Below, in pieces: positions 1 to 7,338 of a stretch of DNA of 64,000 bases. Made by a program: the position numbers and the translations under genes. The notes under the pieces were generated by a model. The model worked only from the letters and a program-made list of their open reading frames with translations. It was not told the origin of the DNA and ran no database searches. Position 1 is the stretch's first letter. Each line of letters opens with the position of its first letter. Source of the DNA: Minicystis rosea (GTDB lineage Bacteria; Myxococcota_A; Polyangia; Polyangiales; Polyangiaceae); contig CP016211.1 of the NCBI GenBank assembly GCA_001931535.1, positions 3,934,501 through 3,998,500 of the forward strand. The letters run 5' to 3'.

Positions 1-2
1 CG

Positions 3-1787
3 GTGGTCGCCCTCCGCGGAGAGAAGTCGCAGGCCGAGTTCGTGCGCATCGGCGAGAGCGGCCCCGTCGTGGTGTCCGCCGACTACGAGTCGCCGAGCGA
101 GATCTCGTTCGACAACCTAGGCCGCACGGTGAAGGCGTGGCGTGATCGCGTCATCATGCCGCTCACGCGTTGGGGCGACGTGCTCGTCGGACAGGCCGCG
201 CGCCACGCACGGCAGCAGCCGGGCGAAAACCAGCACCTCCAGATCGCGGCCACCGTCGGCGCGGTCCCGCTCCTCCGCGAGCGCATCGAGCGCCACGAGC
301 CTTACAAGTTCCGCGGCCTCACCGACGCCGAGACCAACGAGGTCTTGAAGAGGCCGGCCCCGCCGATCATCGACGAAGAGGGCATCGGCTCGCACGACCC
401 GTTCGATCCGGTCGAGCTCTACGGTTACTACATCGGCCTCACCGTCAACCATCGCCTCCGCGGCATCCACCTCAAGTACGCGGTGACGATGCCCACGGGC
501 TGGTCGCACGAGCGCCGCCAGAGCGTCCTCGTCGCCTTGCGGCGCGGCATCTTCCGCAGCCTCCCGGCGGGGATGATCGAGTACCACGATCTCGATCGCC
601 TCCAGGTCGTCGACGTCGGCCCGGCCTCGATCCCGCTCAGCGTGCACGCCTTCCGCACGTTCAACATCCAGCCGAAGACGGATCAGATCGTGTTCGCCAC
701 GATCGACGCCGGCGCGAGCGAGATGGGCATGCTCTTCGGCATCCTGCGCCAAGCCAAGAACGACGAGCGCAGCGAGGGCTACGAGCGCATGGTCGAGTAC
801 CTCGAGCCGCACTCCATCCCGTGGTTCGGCGGCGAGCGCATCCTCCATCGCCTCGCGTACCGCGTGTGGCGCAACAACGCCGCCGCGGTGAACGCGGCCC
901 GCGCGCCCTTCGAGCGCCCGCTGGAGGAGCCGGCGGACGAGGGCAACGATCTCCTCACGCACTCGCCCGAGGCCCGCGCCAACGTGCAGATCATCAAGGA
1001 TCTGCTGCGCCCGATCCTCGAGGCGCCGGCCACGCGCATGCGCCTCCCGCTCTCGGCCCGCCTCGCGAGCACGAACAACGGCGAAGCGCACGACGTCACG
1101 CTCGAGATCGATCGCGAAGGCCTCACGCGCGCGCTCGAGAACTTCATGAGCGAGGCCATCGAGATCTTCAAGACGCGGCTCGGCGAGGCGCTCACCAAGA
1201 TCGGCCGCGACCCCGATCCGTACGACGGCCTGCGCGTGATCCTGGGCGGCCGCGTCGGCCTCTACCCGTTCTTCGGCGACGAGCTGGTCCGCCAGCTCCC
1301 GTCGAAGGTGCAGGTGCACCGCTTCAAGGAGCCCGAGAAGAACAACCTCATCACGCCGACGGTGAAGACCTCGTGCGTGCTCGGTGTCCTCGGCCTCAAG
1401 CACGATCGCATCGGCGCGCTCCAGCGCGCGGAGAAGCGCGACGCCTTCCGTTACCGCGTCGGCCGCAACCGCCACGGGCAGCTCAGCGACGTGCTCGATC
1501 CCACGGTCGAGTACGACACGTGGCGCGAGATGGGCGCCTGCACCAAGCCCGACGTCGAGGTCCTCTTCATGGAGGCGGTCGACGACGGCGAGGTGGCCGC
1601 CGACGATCCGCGCGTCCGTCGCGCGACCGCCGGCCTCGGCCAGAGCGCCGTCGGCCTGCGCCTCTACATGCGCGCCGTCGGCCCCGCCAAGGCCGAGCTC
1701 GCGGCCGGCCCGCCCGGCGGCGAGCCCCAGAAGGGCGCCCCCGTCTGGGCCATCGATCTGCGCGGCGGCGTCGCCGAGAAGATCTGA
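3..1787 (+). CDS. Actin/Hsp70-fold ATPase-like protein, 5' end outside window
   Basis: The reading frame is open from the window edge, so the true start is upstream; 594 residues are visible. Segments resemble an actin/Hsp70-type nucleotide-binding fold: a phosphate-2-like loop DAGASEMGM near visible residue 235, a glycine-rich stretch GGRVGLYPFF near 416, and a preceding region with YIGLTVNHRL and AVTMPTGW typical of chaperone-like ATPases. This suggests a cytoplasmic ATP-binding protein related to the Hsp70 superfamily or SrfB-like proteins. I cannot name the family with certainty. No partner gene is visible downstream; the stop codon directly abuts a transposon-like inverted repeat, which may have altered the original 3' flank. 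Confidence 0.6.
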   Translation: MVALRGEKSQAEFVRIGESGPVVVSADYESPSEISFDNLGRTVKAWRDRVIMPLTRWGDVLVGQAARHARQQPGENQHLQIAATVGAVPLLRERIERHEPYKFRGLTDAETNEVLKRPAPPIIDEEGIGSHDPFDPVELYGYYIGLTVNHRLRGIHLKYAVTMPTGWSHERRQSVLVALRRGIFRSLPAGMIEYHDLDRLQVVDVGPASIPLSVHAFRTFNIQPKTDQIVFATIDAGASEMGMLFGILRQAKNDERSEGYERMVEYLEPHSIPWFGGERILHRLAYRVWRNNAAAVNAARAPFERPLEEPADEGNDLLTHSPEARANVQIIKDLLRPILEAPATRMRLPLSARLASTNNGEAHDVTLEIDREGLTRALENFMSEAIEIFKTRLGEALTKIGRDPDPYDGLRVILGGRVGLYPFFGDELVRQLPSKVQVHRFKEPEKNNLITPTVKTSCVLGVLGLKHDRIGALQRAEKRDAFRYRVGRNRHGQLSDVLDPTVEYDTWREMGACTKPDVEVLFMEAVDDGEVAADDPRVRRATAGLGQSAVGLRLYMRAVGPAKAELAAGPPGGEPQKGAPVWAIDLRGGVAEKI

Positions 1788-1912
1788 AGATGTGTCGATA
1801 ATTGCGTCGCGAGCGCCCCGCCGTTAGGGCGGCCGACCGAGGAATCCTCGGCGATTTTGAGGGAGGCCAACCGACGCGGCGGGGCGCGTAACAGCAATTA
1901 TCGACACATCTT
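1787..1912. mobile_element. MITE-like element with 19-bp perfect terminal inverted repeats
   Basis: The outer arms AAGATGTGTCGATAATTGC (1787-1805) and its exact reverse complement (1894-1912) enclose about 88 bp that contain more inverted-repeat sequence (GCGCCCCGCCG at about 1813 against CGGCGGGGCGC at about 1877) and a small palindrome CCGAGGAATCCTCGG. There is no coding capacity. The left end is similar to the end of the transposase remnant at about 46118 (same AGATGTG, then GCGTCGCGAGCGCCC at the same distance). I infer a non-autonomous derivative of that transposon. Its first base is the last base of the preceding gene's stop codon. Confidence 0.65.
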
Positions 1913-2718
1913 GAGCCCTCGGGCTTGCAGCCCTGGTCACGATGGGGCCGCGAGCGGCCCCAAACCCGGGCCGGATGAACCGGCCCTGCGAGCCCTTCGC
2001 TTCGCTCCGCTCCCCCCACCGAAAATCCCCCCGCCCTCGCCCCGGTTTGCAACGCCGGGGCGAGAGGTGGGACACGCGCCACAGCTCCACACCTTTGCCC
2101 AGGGATGGGTGTCACGAGAAATCGTGCCAAACCTCCGTGCGGTTGGCTCCCAGCTCCGCGCGGTTGGCTCCCAGCTCCGTGCGGATGCTCCGGACCTCGG
2201 TGCGCTCGGCTCCCAGCTCCGTGCGGACGCTCCGCACCTCGGTGCGCTCGGCTCACAGCGACGTGCGGACGCTCCGCACCTCGGTGCGCTCGGCTCACAG
2301 CGACATGCGGACGCTCCGCACCTCGGTGCGCTCGGCTCACAGCGACGCGCGGACGCTCCGCACCTCGGCGCGCTCGGCTCACAGCGACGCGCGGACGCTC
2401 CGCACCTCGGCGCGGTTGGCTCACAGCGACGCGCGGACGCTCCGCACCTCGGTGCGCTCGGCTCACAGCGACGCGCGGACGCTCCGTGCCTCGGCGCGGC
2501 CGGTTCACGGCGACGCGCGGACGCTCCGCACCTCGGTGCGGTCCACTTCCACCGACGTGCAGACGCTCCGCGCCTCGGTGCGGTCCACTTTCAGCGACGT
2601 CCGCCTCCGGCTGCGCGGTTCCTTCGACGTGACGTCGTGCGCGCCCCGCGAGCGCGTTGCTCTCTCGGATTTCAACGCAAAGGCCCCACGGGGCAAAGGC
2701 GCAAAAGGCGCGGGAGAA
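1913..2718. other. Gene-free repeat island
   Basis: Between the MITE-like element and the NADAR stop codon I find no credible gene. The stretch holds about 270 bp of unassigned GC-rich sequence, then the 24-bp and 42-bp tandem repeats and the first half of the ACGCAAAG inverted repeat. Open frames here are by-products of repeat periodicity. Confidence 0.7.
2181..2600. repeat. 42-bp minisatellite, ten units
   Basis: Ten head-to-tail units of exactly 42 bp start at 2181 and recur at 2223, 2265, 2307 and so on, with point differences and no length change. Each unit holds two adjacent small hairpins: GCGGA-CGC-TCCGC and GCACC-TC-GGTGC. A shorter 24-bp repeat (GCGGTTGGCTCCCAGCTCC) precedes the array. 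The array is open in several frames on both strands because 42 is a multiple of three; I see no start signal or codon bias for a protein, so I call it non-coding. The last two units diverge (GCGGTCCACTT in place of GCGCTCGGCTC). Confidence 0.85.
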
Positions 2719-2773
2719 TCAGCCTCTCTTGCCTTTTTGCGTCTTTGCGTCTCTGCGACTTTGCGTTGAAATC
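2668..2773. repeat. Interspersed-type inverted repeat built on ACGCAAAG motifs
   Basis: Arms GATTTCAACGCAAAG (2668-2682) and CTTTGCGTTGAAATC (2759-2773) are exact inverted repeats of 15 bp. The interior carries further CGCAAAAGG and CCTTTTTGCGTCTTTGCG copies, so the whole 106 bp can fold into a long imperfect hairpin. Base composition is clearly less GC-rich than the flanks. The right half is read through by the NADAR gene on the minus strand and supplies its C-terminus. Confidence 0.7.
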
Positions 2774-3294
2774 TCCTCCGGCCGGCGCTCGGGGTTCGCG
2801 TCAACCGCGCGCGCGCGGAGGTCGGCGCGGACGCGCATCAAGACTTCACCGAGCCAGTTCTTTCCGCGCCAGGCGGAGCGCTTGGTGGCGCGGGGATCGT
2901 CGGCGGCGAGGCCGATGCCCCAGATGCGATCCTTCGGGCTCGCTTCCACGAGCGTCTTGTTCTCAGTCGCCAGGAGCAGCTCGCGGAGGTCGGCGTTCTG
3001 CTCGAACTTGGCGAGGTTGCCTTGGTAGACGATCTCGCGGCAGGCGTTGGTCCAGCGGGCTTCGTCGAACGGCGTCACCGTGCGTCCGAGGGCCTTCTGC
3101 TCCGCGGGGTGTTGGGCCTTGAGGATCAGCCGACGCGTGGCCTTGTCGCCGAAGAGGCGCGCCTTCTCGGCCATCATGAACTGCTCGGTGCACGAGTAGG
3201 TGACGCCGTCGATCGCGAAGACGGCCGGGTACCACTGCGAGGGCCACCCGCTCCAGAAGAAGACGAAGCCCGCGCGCTCGGTCACATGGCTCAT
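2719..3294 (-). CDS. NADAR-family (YbiA-like) N-glycosidase
   Basis: This encodes a 191-residue cytoplasmic protein of the NADAR family, whose characterized member YbiA hydrolyses N-glycosidic bonds in riboflavin-pathway intermediates; related proteins act on ADP-ribose compounds. Family hallmarks are the N-terminal FFWSG...WYPAVF segment, CTEQFMMAEKARLFGD near residue 30 (equivalent to SEHYFQAQKF of YbiA), KFEQNADLRELLLAT, and the C-terminal WGIGL...GKNWLGEVLMRVR. The ATG at 3294 is chosen because homology starts there. The last 20 or so residues (ending STQSRRDAKTQKGKRG) are not family sequence: they come from translation through an interspersed inverted repeat that also provides the stop. 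It sits 38 bp downstream of the L,D-transpeptidase gene on the same strand, so co-transcription is possible. Confidence 0.85.
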   Translation of the reverse strand: MSHVTERAGFVFFWSGWPSQWYPAVFAIDGVTYSCTEQFMMAEKARLFGDKATRRLILKAQHPAEQKALGRTVTPFDEARWTNACREIVYQGNLAKFEQNADLRELLLATENKTLVEASPKDRIWGIGLAADDPRATKRSAWRGKNWLGEVLMRVRADLRARAVDANPERRPEEISTQSRRDAKTQKGKRG

Positions 3295-3332
3295 GCGCCC
3301 GAAGGTAGCGCGTGGGTGCGGGCCCGTCGCGC

Positions 3333-5252
3333 TTACTCGTGGATGACGACGAGCGTCCCCTCGCCGGTGTCCTCGCCCGTGTTCACGCCGTGCCAGCCGG
3401 GAGGCACCGAGGGCTCGGTCCAGAAGAAGATGCGGTGGGCGTCGACGGGCGCGAGGTTCACGCAACCGTGGCTGCGCGGGGTGCCGAAGACGTCGTGCCA
3501 GTAGGCGGCGTGGAGCGCGTAGCCGCTCTCGAAGTATTGGATGTAGGGGACGTCGCGGAGCGCGAAGGTGCCCTCGCCGCGGCGCTTGGTGACGCCATAC
3601 ACGCCGTCGCCCTTCTTGGGGATGGGCTTGTCGTGACCGCCGGCGGCCGCGGCGGCCGGGGGCTTGCTGCCCTTGTCGCCCTTCTGCGCCTTCGCGTCCT
3701 TCGGCGCGGCCTTGCTGCCCTTGCCGCTCTTCGCGGGCCGATCGTCGTCACCGGACACCGCGACCGAGGTCTTCGCCGCGGTGGTGTTGGCCTTGCCGCC
3801 GACGCTCGACGACTCGTTGGAGTCCATCATCGCGGAGATGTGCTTGTTGCGGATGCGGAAGGTCCCGCGCACGGTGGCCGTGGTCTTCTTCGGATCGTCG
3901 AGGCCGGCCTGGCCGGTGGAGACGAGCGTGGCGTAGACCGGCTTCTTCCCTTCCCACAGCACCAACGTCTGGTTGGTGATGGAGATCTCGAGCCACTTCT
4001 TGCCCTTCTCGGCGTCGTCGGGCCACGTGGCCGGCTGCACCGCGAGGCCCACGTCCTGCGCGCTCAGCCACTGCTTGTCGGTCGTGCGGTAGTACTTCAC
4101 GCCCTCGACCGTCTTCATCTTGCCGTTCAAGCCGTAGACGCTGCGGTACTCGAGCGCTTCGCCGGTGGAGAGCTTGCCGTGCGAGATCTTGTACGAGCGC
4201 GCGCTCTGCGATCGGATGAACGCGAGCGGGAGCGTGACGGCCCCGCCGAGCTCGAGGCCGTGCCACGGTGAGCCGGTGTCGGGCTTGATCTTGCTCGCCG
4301 GGACGAGGCGCAGGTCGGCCATGACGGCGAAGCGACGGTGCATCGACTCTTCGCCGGTCGGGAACGATCCGATGAGCGAGAGGCCGGTGTGGCGGCGCGC
4401 GCGGTCGGCGAAGATCTCGAAGCCCTTGGTGCGGTAGTCGCTGATGTTGGGGATCGCGCGCTTGCCGCCGTCGAGCCAGAACGGGATGGGATCGTCGTTG
4501 GTCTCGCCGCCGAGGTGCTGGCCGAGGGAGAGCTCGAGCGAGTTCTTGCCCATGCCGAGCTCACCGAGCTTCTTGTCGACGATGGGGACGCCGCGCTCGT
4601 CGATGGGGACGTCGTTGGCGCCGAGGATGACCTTGCCCGCCTCGGCCTCGTTCTGGTGGTACCACTCGAGGTGCTCCTTGAGCTTGAACTCGGCCTTGAG
4701 CTGCTCTTCGGAGCTGGGGACGCGCAGGTACATCGGGAGCACGGCGCGCACGAAGGCGTAGTGGAACGGGAGCGCCGTCTTGAGGTTGGGCAGGCGCGCA
4801 GCCTTGAGGATCGGCGTATCGAGATCGATGGTCGCCTCGTCGCCGGCGCACATGTAGCCGCGGGGCTCGATCTGGTACCAGCCGCCGGGGCAGCCGGCCT
4901 TGCCCACCGGCTCGGCGGAGCGCACGACCTTGCTGCCGACGCGCAGGTAGCCGAGCTTCTTCGCGGTGTCGCGCGGCTCCTTGTAGACGGTGGCCACGAA
5001 GGCGGTGACGCCGATCAGCGGCTTGTCGCTCGGCGGCTCGGCGCCGGCGCTCGCCGGTGTCGTCGGCGGCGCCTCCGCCGAAGCCGACGCGCTCCCCGCC
5101 GTCGCAGCCGCGCTCGCGCCGGCATCCACGCCTGCATCGCCCGAAGATCCAGCGCCGCGGTGGCACGCGGCGAGGCCGGCGCCGACGATGGAGATCGTCA
5201 GCGCGGCGAAGAAGGATCGGGCGCCAAGGAGCCGGCCCATGGGGCGGTCCAT
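3333..5252 (-). CDS. L,D-transpeptidase (YkuD) lipoprotein
   Basis: This is a 639-residue protein whose N-terminus (MGRLLGARSFFAALTISIVG then AGLAAC, lipid Cys about residue 30) predicts an exported lipoprotein. A low-complexity Ala/Gly/Ser linker and an SH3-like segment (LGYLRVGSKVVRSAEPVG) follow. The C-terminal YkuD domain carries the catalytic signature SHGCVNL (594-600; nucleophile Cys597) with the upstream His of ALHAAYWHD (His581). YkuD enzymes make 3-3 peptidoglycan cross-links or attach lipoproteins to peptidoglycan in the periplasm. A Lys/Ala/Pro-rich insertion (about 510-550) splits the catalytic domain from the preceding region. Start 5252 gives a complete signal sequence. The gene is divergent from a small lipoprotein gene across 98 bp. 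Confidence 0.88.
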   Translation of the reverse strand: MDRPMGRLLGARSFFAALTISIVGAGLAACHRGAGSSGDAGVDAGASAAATAGSASASAEAPPTTPASAGAEPPSDKPLIGVTAFVATVYKEPRDTAKKLGYLRVGSKVVRSAEPVGKAGCPGGWYQIEPRGYMCAGDEATIDLDTPILKAARLPNLKTALPFHYAFVRAVLPMYLRVPSSEEQLKAEFKLKEHLEWYHQNEAEAGKVILGANDVPIDERGVPIVDKKLGELGMGKNSLELSLGQHLGGETNDDPIPFWLDGGKRAIPNISDYRTKGFEIFADRARRHTGLSLIGSFPTGEESMHRRFAVMADLRLVPASKIKPDTGSPWHGLELGGAVTLPLAFIRSQSARSYKISHGKLSTGEALEYRSVYGLNGKMKTVEGVKYYRTTDKQWLSAQDVGLAVQPATWPDDAEKGKKWLEISITNQTLVLWEGKKPVYATLVSTGQAGLDDPKKTTATVRGTFRIRNKHISAMMDSNESSSVGGKANTTAAKTSVAVSGDDDRPAKSGKGSKAAPKDAKAQKGDKGSKPPAAAAAGGHDKPIPKKGDGVYGVTKRRGEGTFALRDVPYIQYFESGYALHAAYWHDVFGTPRSHGCVNLAPVDAHRIFFWTEPSVPPGWHGVNTGEDTGEGTLVVIHE

Positions 5253-5350
5253 GCCAAATTCGAGCGGCGGACGCAACCGCGGGGCCACGGGCGGGCCACG
5301 ACACGTGACCGGCTCGACACGGGGCCCGGACCTCGATCATCATCGAGGCC

Positions 5351-5905
5351 GTGATCCGATACGACATCGCAGGCGCGCTCACGCTCTCGATCGCGATGTC
5401 GGGCGCCGCGCTCACGGCCTGCGGCGGCGCGCAGGATCGTCCCGAGCCGCCTTCGGGCGCGGTCGATCCCGGCGTGCACGGGCTCGCCTCGGCGAACGAC
5501 ACGGCGCGCTCGGCGCCCCGCAGCGCCGCGCCGAGCGACGTGGGCGCCGGATCGATGGGATCGATCGCGGGCAGCCTCCCCGGCGTGCTGCCCGGCGGCC
5601 TCCCCGGCCTGTCGCCCAGCGCTCCGGCCGCGCAGCCCAACGCGGCGCCGGCCACGGGCGAAGCGACGGGCAAGATCACCATGACCCGCGAGCACTGCGA
5701 GACGCTCGGGCGCAAGTTCGGCGAGCTGGCGATGGCGCAGGCGCCCGGCGGCGGCTCGGCGATGGAGCGCGAAGCGTCGTCGGTGAGCCGCACGTTCGCC
5801 GATCGCTGCGCGCACGACATGGTCGGGCAAGCTGTCGAGGCCGCCGAATATCAATGCATGCTGCGCGCGCCGAGCGCGGACGCGCTGCTCGGCTGCAAGC
5901 GGTAG
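5351..5905 (+). CDS. Small lipoprotein with Cys-containing C-terminal domain
   Basis: This is a 184-residue protein. The GTG start at 5351 follows a CGAGG Shine-Dalgarno-like sequence. The signal sequence ends in ALTAC (Cys24), so it is probably a lipoprotein. A Pro/Gly/Ala-rich linker (about 25-105, with repeated SLPGVLPGGLPGL) leads to a compact domain with four Cys (EHCETLGRKF, FADRCAHDM, EYQCMLRA, LLGCKR). I do not recognize the family. Its last 11 codons, stop and downstream hairpin recur as an orphan copy at 10663-10736, so the genome has or had a paralogue. Confidence 0.65.
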   Translation: MIRYDIAGALTLSIAMSGAALTACGGAQDRPEPPSGAVDPGVHGLASANDTARSAPRSAAPSDVGAGSMGSIAGSLPGVLPGGLPGLSPSAPAAQPNAAPATGEATGKITMTREHCETLGRKFGELAMAQAPGGGSAMEREASSVSRTFADRCAHDMVGQAVEAAEYQCMLRAPSADALLGCKR

Positions 5906-5929
5906 TCGATCGGAGCGCGCTCACGCGGC

Positions 5930-5946
5930 CGAGGACTTCGTCCTCG
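5930..5946 (+). terminator. Hairpin after lipoprotein gene
   Basis: CGAGGAC-TTC-GTCCTCG forms a perfect 7-bp stem with a 3-nt loop, 25 nt after the stop codon and between convergent genes. There is no T-tract. The position supports a bidirectional terminator or mRNA 3'-end stabilizer. Confidence 0.5.
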
Positions 5947-5991
5947 ATACGAGGTGCCCGCGACACCCATGCTGTCGAGCTGCGCGCGTTG

Positions 5992-7338
5992 CTATTGCGC
6001 GGCCGATCTCGCGCAGCGAAAGCCGATGACCTCCGAAAACGGGTTGCCCGTCGCATCGACGTCCGCGCGGAGCGCGGCCCGGAGCTGGGACCCAGGGTGC
6101 CGAAAGTTCGCCCCGCGAATCGTGTACGCCTTCGGGGCGCCTTCGGCCACGCACAGCGGATCGTAGGACACGGGCTCGCTCCAGCAGGGCTCGCCCTGCT
6201 CCGCCCAGGCGTCGGCGACCCACTCCGTGAGGTTGCCCGCGAGATCCACGATGGTCCCGCCGTCGAGCGCCAGCCGATCGAGGACGCCGCTGCCGACGGG
6301 GGCCACGCCGGCGCCGAGCGCGAGGCACTCCTTGGAGACTGCGGCCGCCTGCGGCTCATCGCTCCTCGCGAACACCGCGTCTCCACAGCCGGCCGGATCG
6401 TTGCCCCACACGGCGTACGCGCTCCGCCGCGCGCTCGCGACGAACTCCCACTCGGCCTCGGACGGGAGCCGAGCCCCTTTCTTCGCGCAATAGGCTTCGG
6501 AGGCCGCGCGGGTGATGCAGTTGACCGGGTGCTGGTCGAACTGATCAGGCGCGGCCGTGTAGGTGCAGCCAGGGTCCGAGCTCGAGTGCGGGGCCACGTT
6601 GCCAGACGTCGGGAGGCCGGAGGCGCGCCACCCACCGACGGTGACCTCGGTGGCGTCGAGGTAGAACGGTGAGACCACGACCAGGCGCTCGGACGAGACG
6701 CTGCCGTAACTCTCGCCAATCGTGAGATCCCCCATCCAGTAGGCGCCGCCGCGCACGCACACCTCGCCTGGGCCGGCGGCGCCCGCACAGTCCCGCTGGG
6801 CCGCGGCCGCCCAGGTGCCGGCGAGCCCGCCCGTTGCCGGGCCCGGCGACGCGTCGAGCGGCGACGCGAGCGTGCCTTGCGGTGCGCCGAGATCGTCGGT
6901 GCGCAGCACCACGTGCACCGCCACGATGCCCTCGTCGCGCACCGCCGGCAGGCGCACCACGGCCTCGAGCGTGGAGGTCGGGCGCGGCTCGAAGATGTCG
7001 GATCCGACGGTTCGGTAGAGGCGCACGCGCGCCCGGTAACCACTCTCCCCCGGGCGGGTGACCACACCGACGCTCGCGCGAGCCTCGAAGACCGTCGGGT
7101 GATCGATCCCGAACTCGCGCGAGCACCCGGCGCAAGGATCCATCGCGCCGGGCTCGAAGATCTCGATGCGGAGCCGCTCGAACAGCGCGGGCTGATCCGG
7201 AGCGGCTTCCCGCGGATCGGGGAGGAGCGCATCGGTGTCCACGAACAGCAGCACCTGCCCCTCGGGCGGGAGCGTCCCGGCGCTGCACCCGGACAGGAGG
7301 GCCGCGATCGACGCGGTTGCGGCGCGGCGGAGAATCAC
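5992..7338 (-). CDS. SUMF1/FGE-like domain lipoprotein A
   Basis: This is a 448-residue protein. I choose the GTG at 7338 because it overlaps the upstream gene's TGA (GTGA) and leaves a normal signal sequence ending LLSGC (Cys18). An N-terminal beta-rich domain (about 25-150, starting VLLFVDTDALLPDP) precedes a formylglycine-generating-enzyme-like domain (about 190-448) with VCVRGGAYWMGD, DATEVTVGGW, HPVNCITRAASEAYCAKKGARLPSEAEWEF, GNLTEWVAD and TIRGANF...GFRCA. The two Cys that catalyse FGly formation in true FGE fall in RGANFRHPGSQLRAALRAD, which has none. It is therefore probably a binding or structural relative in the periplasm or outer membrane. It is translationally coupled to paralogue B. 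Confidence 0.8.
   Translation of the reverse strand: MILRRAATASIAALLSGCSAGTLPPEGQVLLFVDTDALLPDPREAAPDQPALFERLRIEIFEPGAMDPCAGCSREFGIDHPTVFEARASVGVVTRPGESGYRARVRLYRTVGSDIFEPRPTSTLEAVVRLPAVRDEGIVAVHVVLRTDDLGAPQGTLASPLDASPGPATGGLAGTWAAAAQRDCAGAAGPGEVCVRGGAYWMGDLTIGESYGSVSSERLVVVSPFYLDATEVTVGGWRASGLPTSGNVAPHSSSDPGCTYTAAPDQFDQHPVNCITRAASEAYCAKKGARLPSEAEWEFVASARRSAYAVWGNDPAGCGDAVFARSDEPQAAAVSKECLALGAGVAPVGSGVLDRLALDGGTIVDLAGNLTEWVADAWAEQGEPCWSEPVSYDPLCVAEGAPKAYTIRGANFRHPGSQLRAALRADVDATGNPFSEVIGFRCARSAAQ

Noticed and set aside
1567..2508. Repeat proteins (14-residue units) encoded by the 42-bp array
   Set aside because: Several frames on both strands are equally open because the period is divisible by three; there is no Shine-Dalgarno site and no non-repeat domain.
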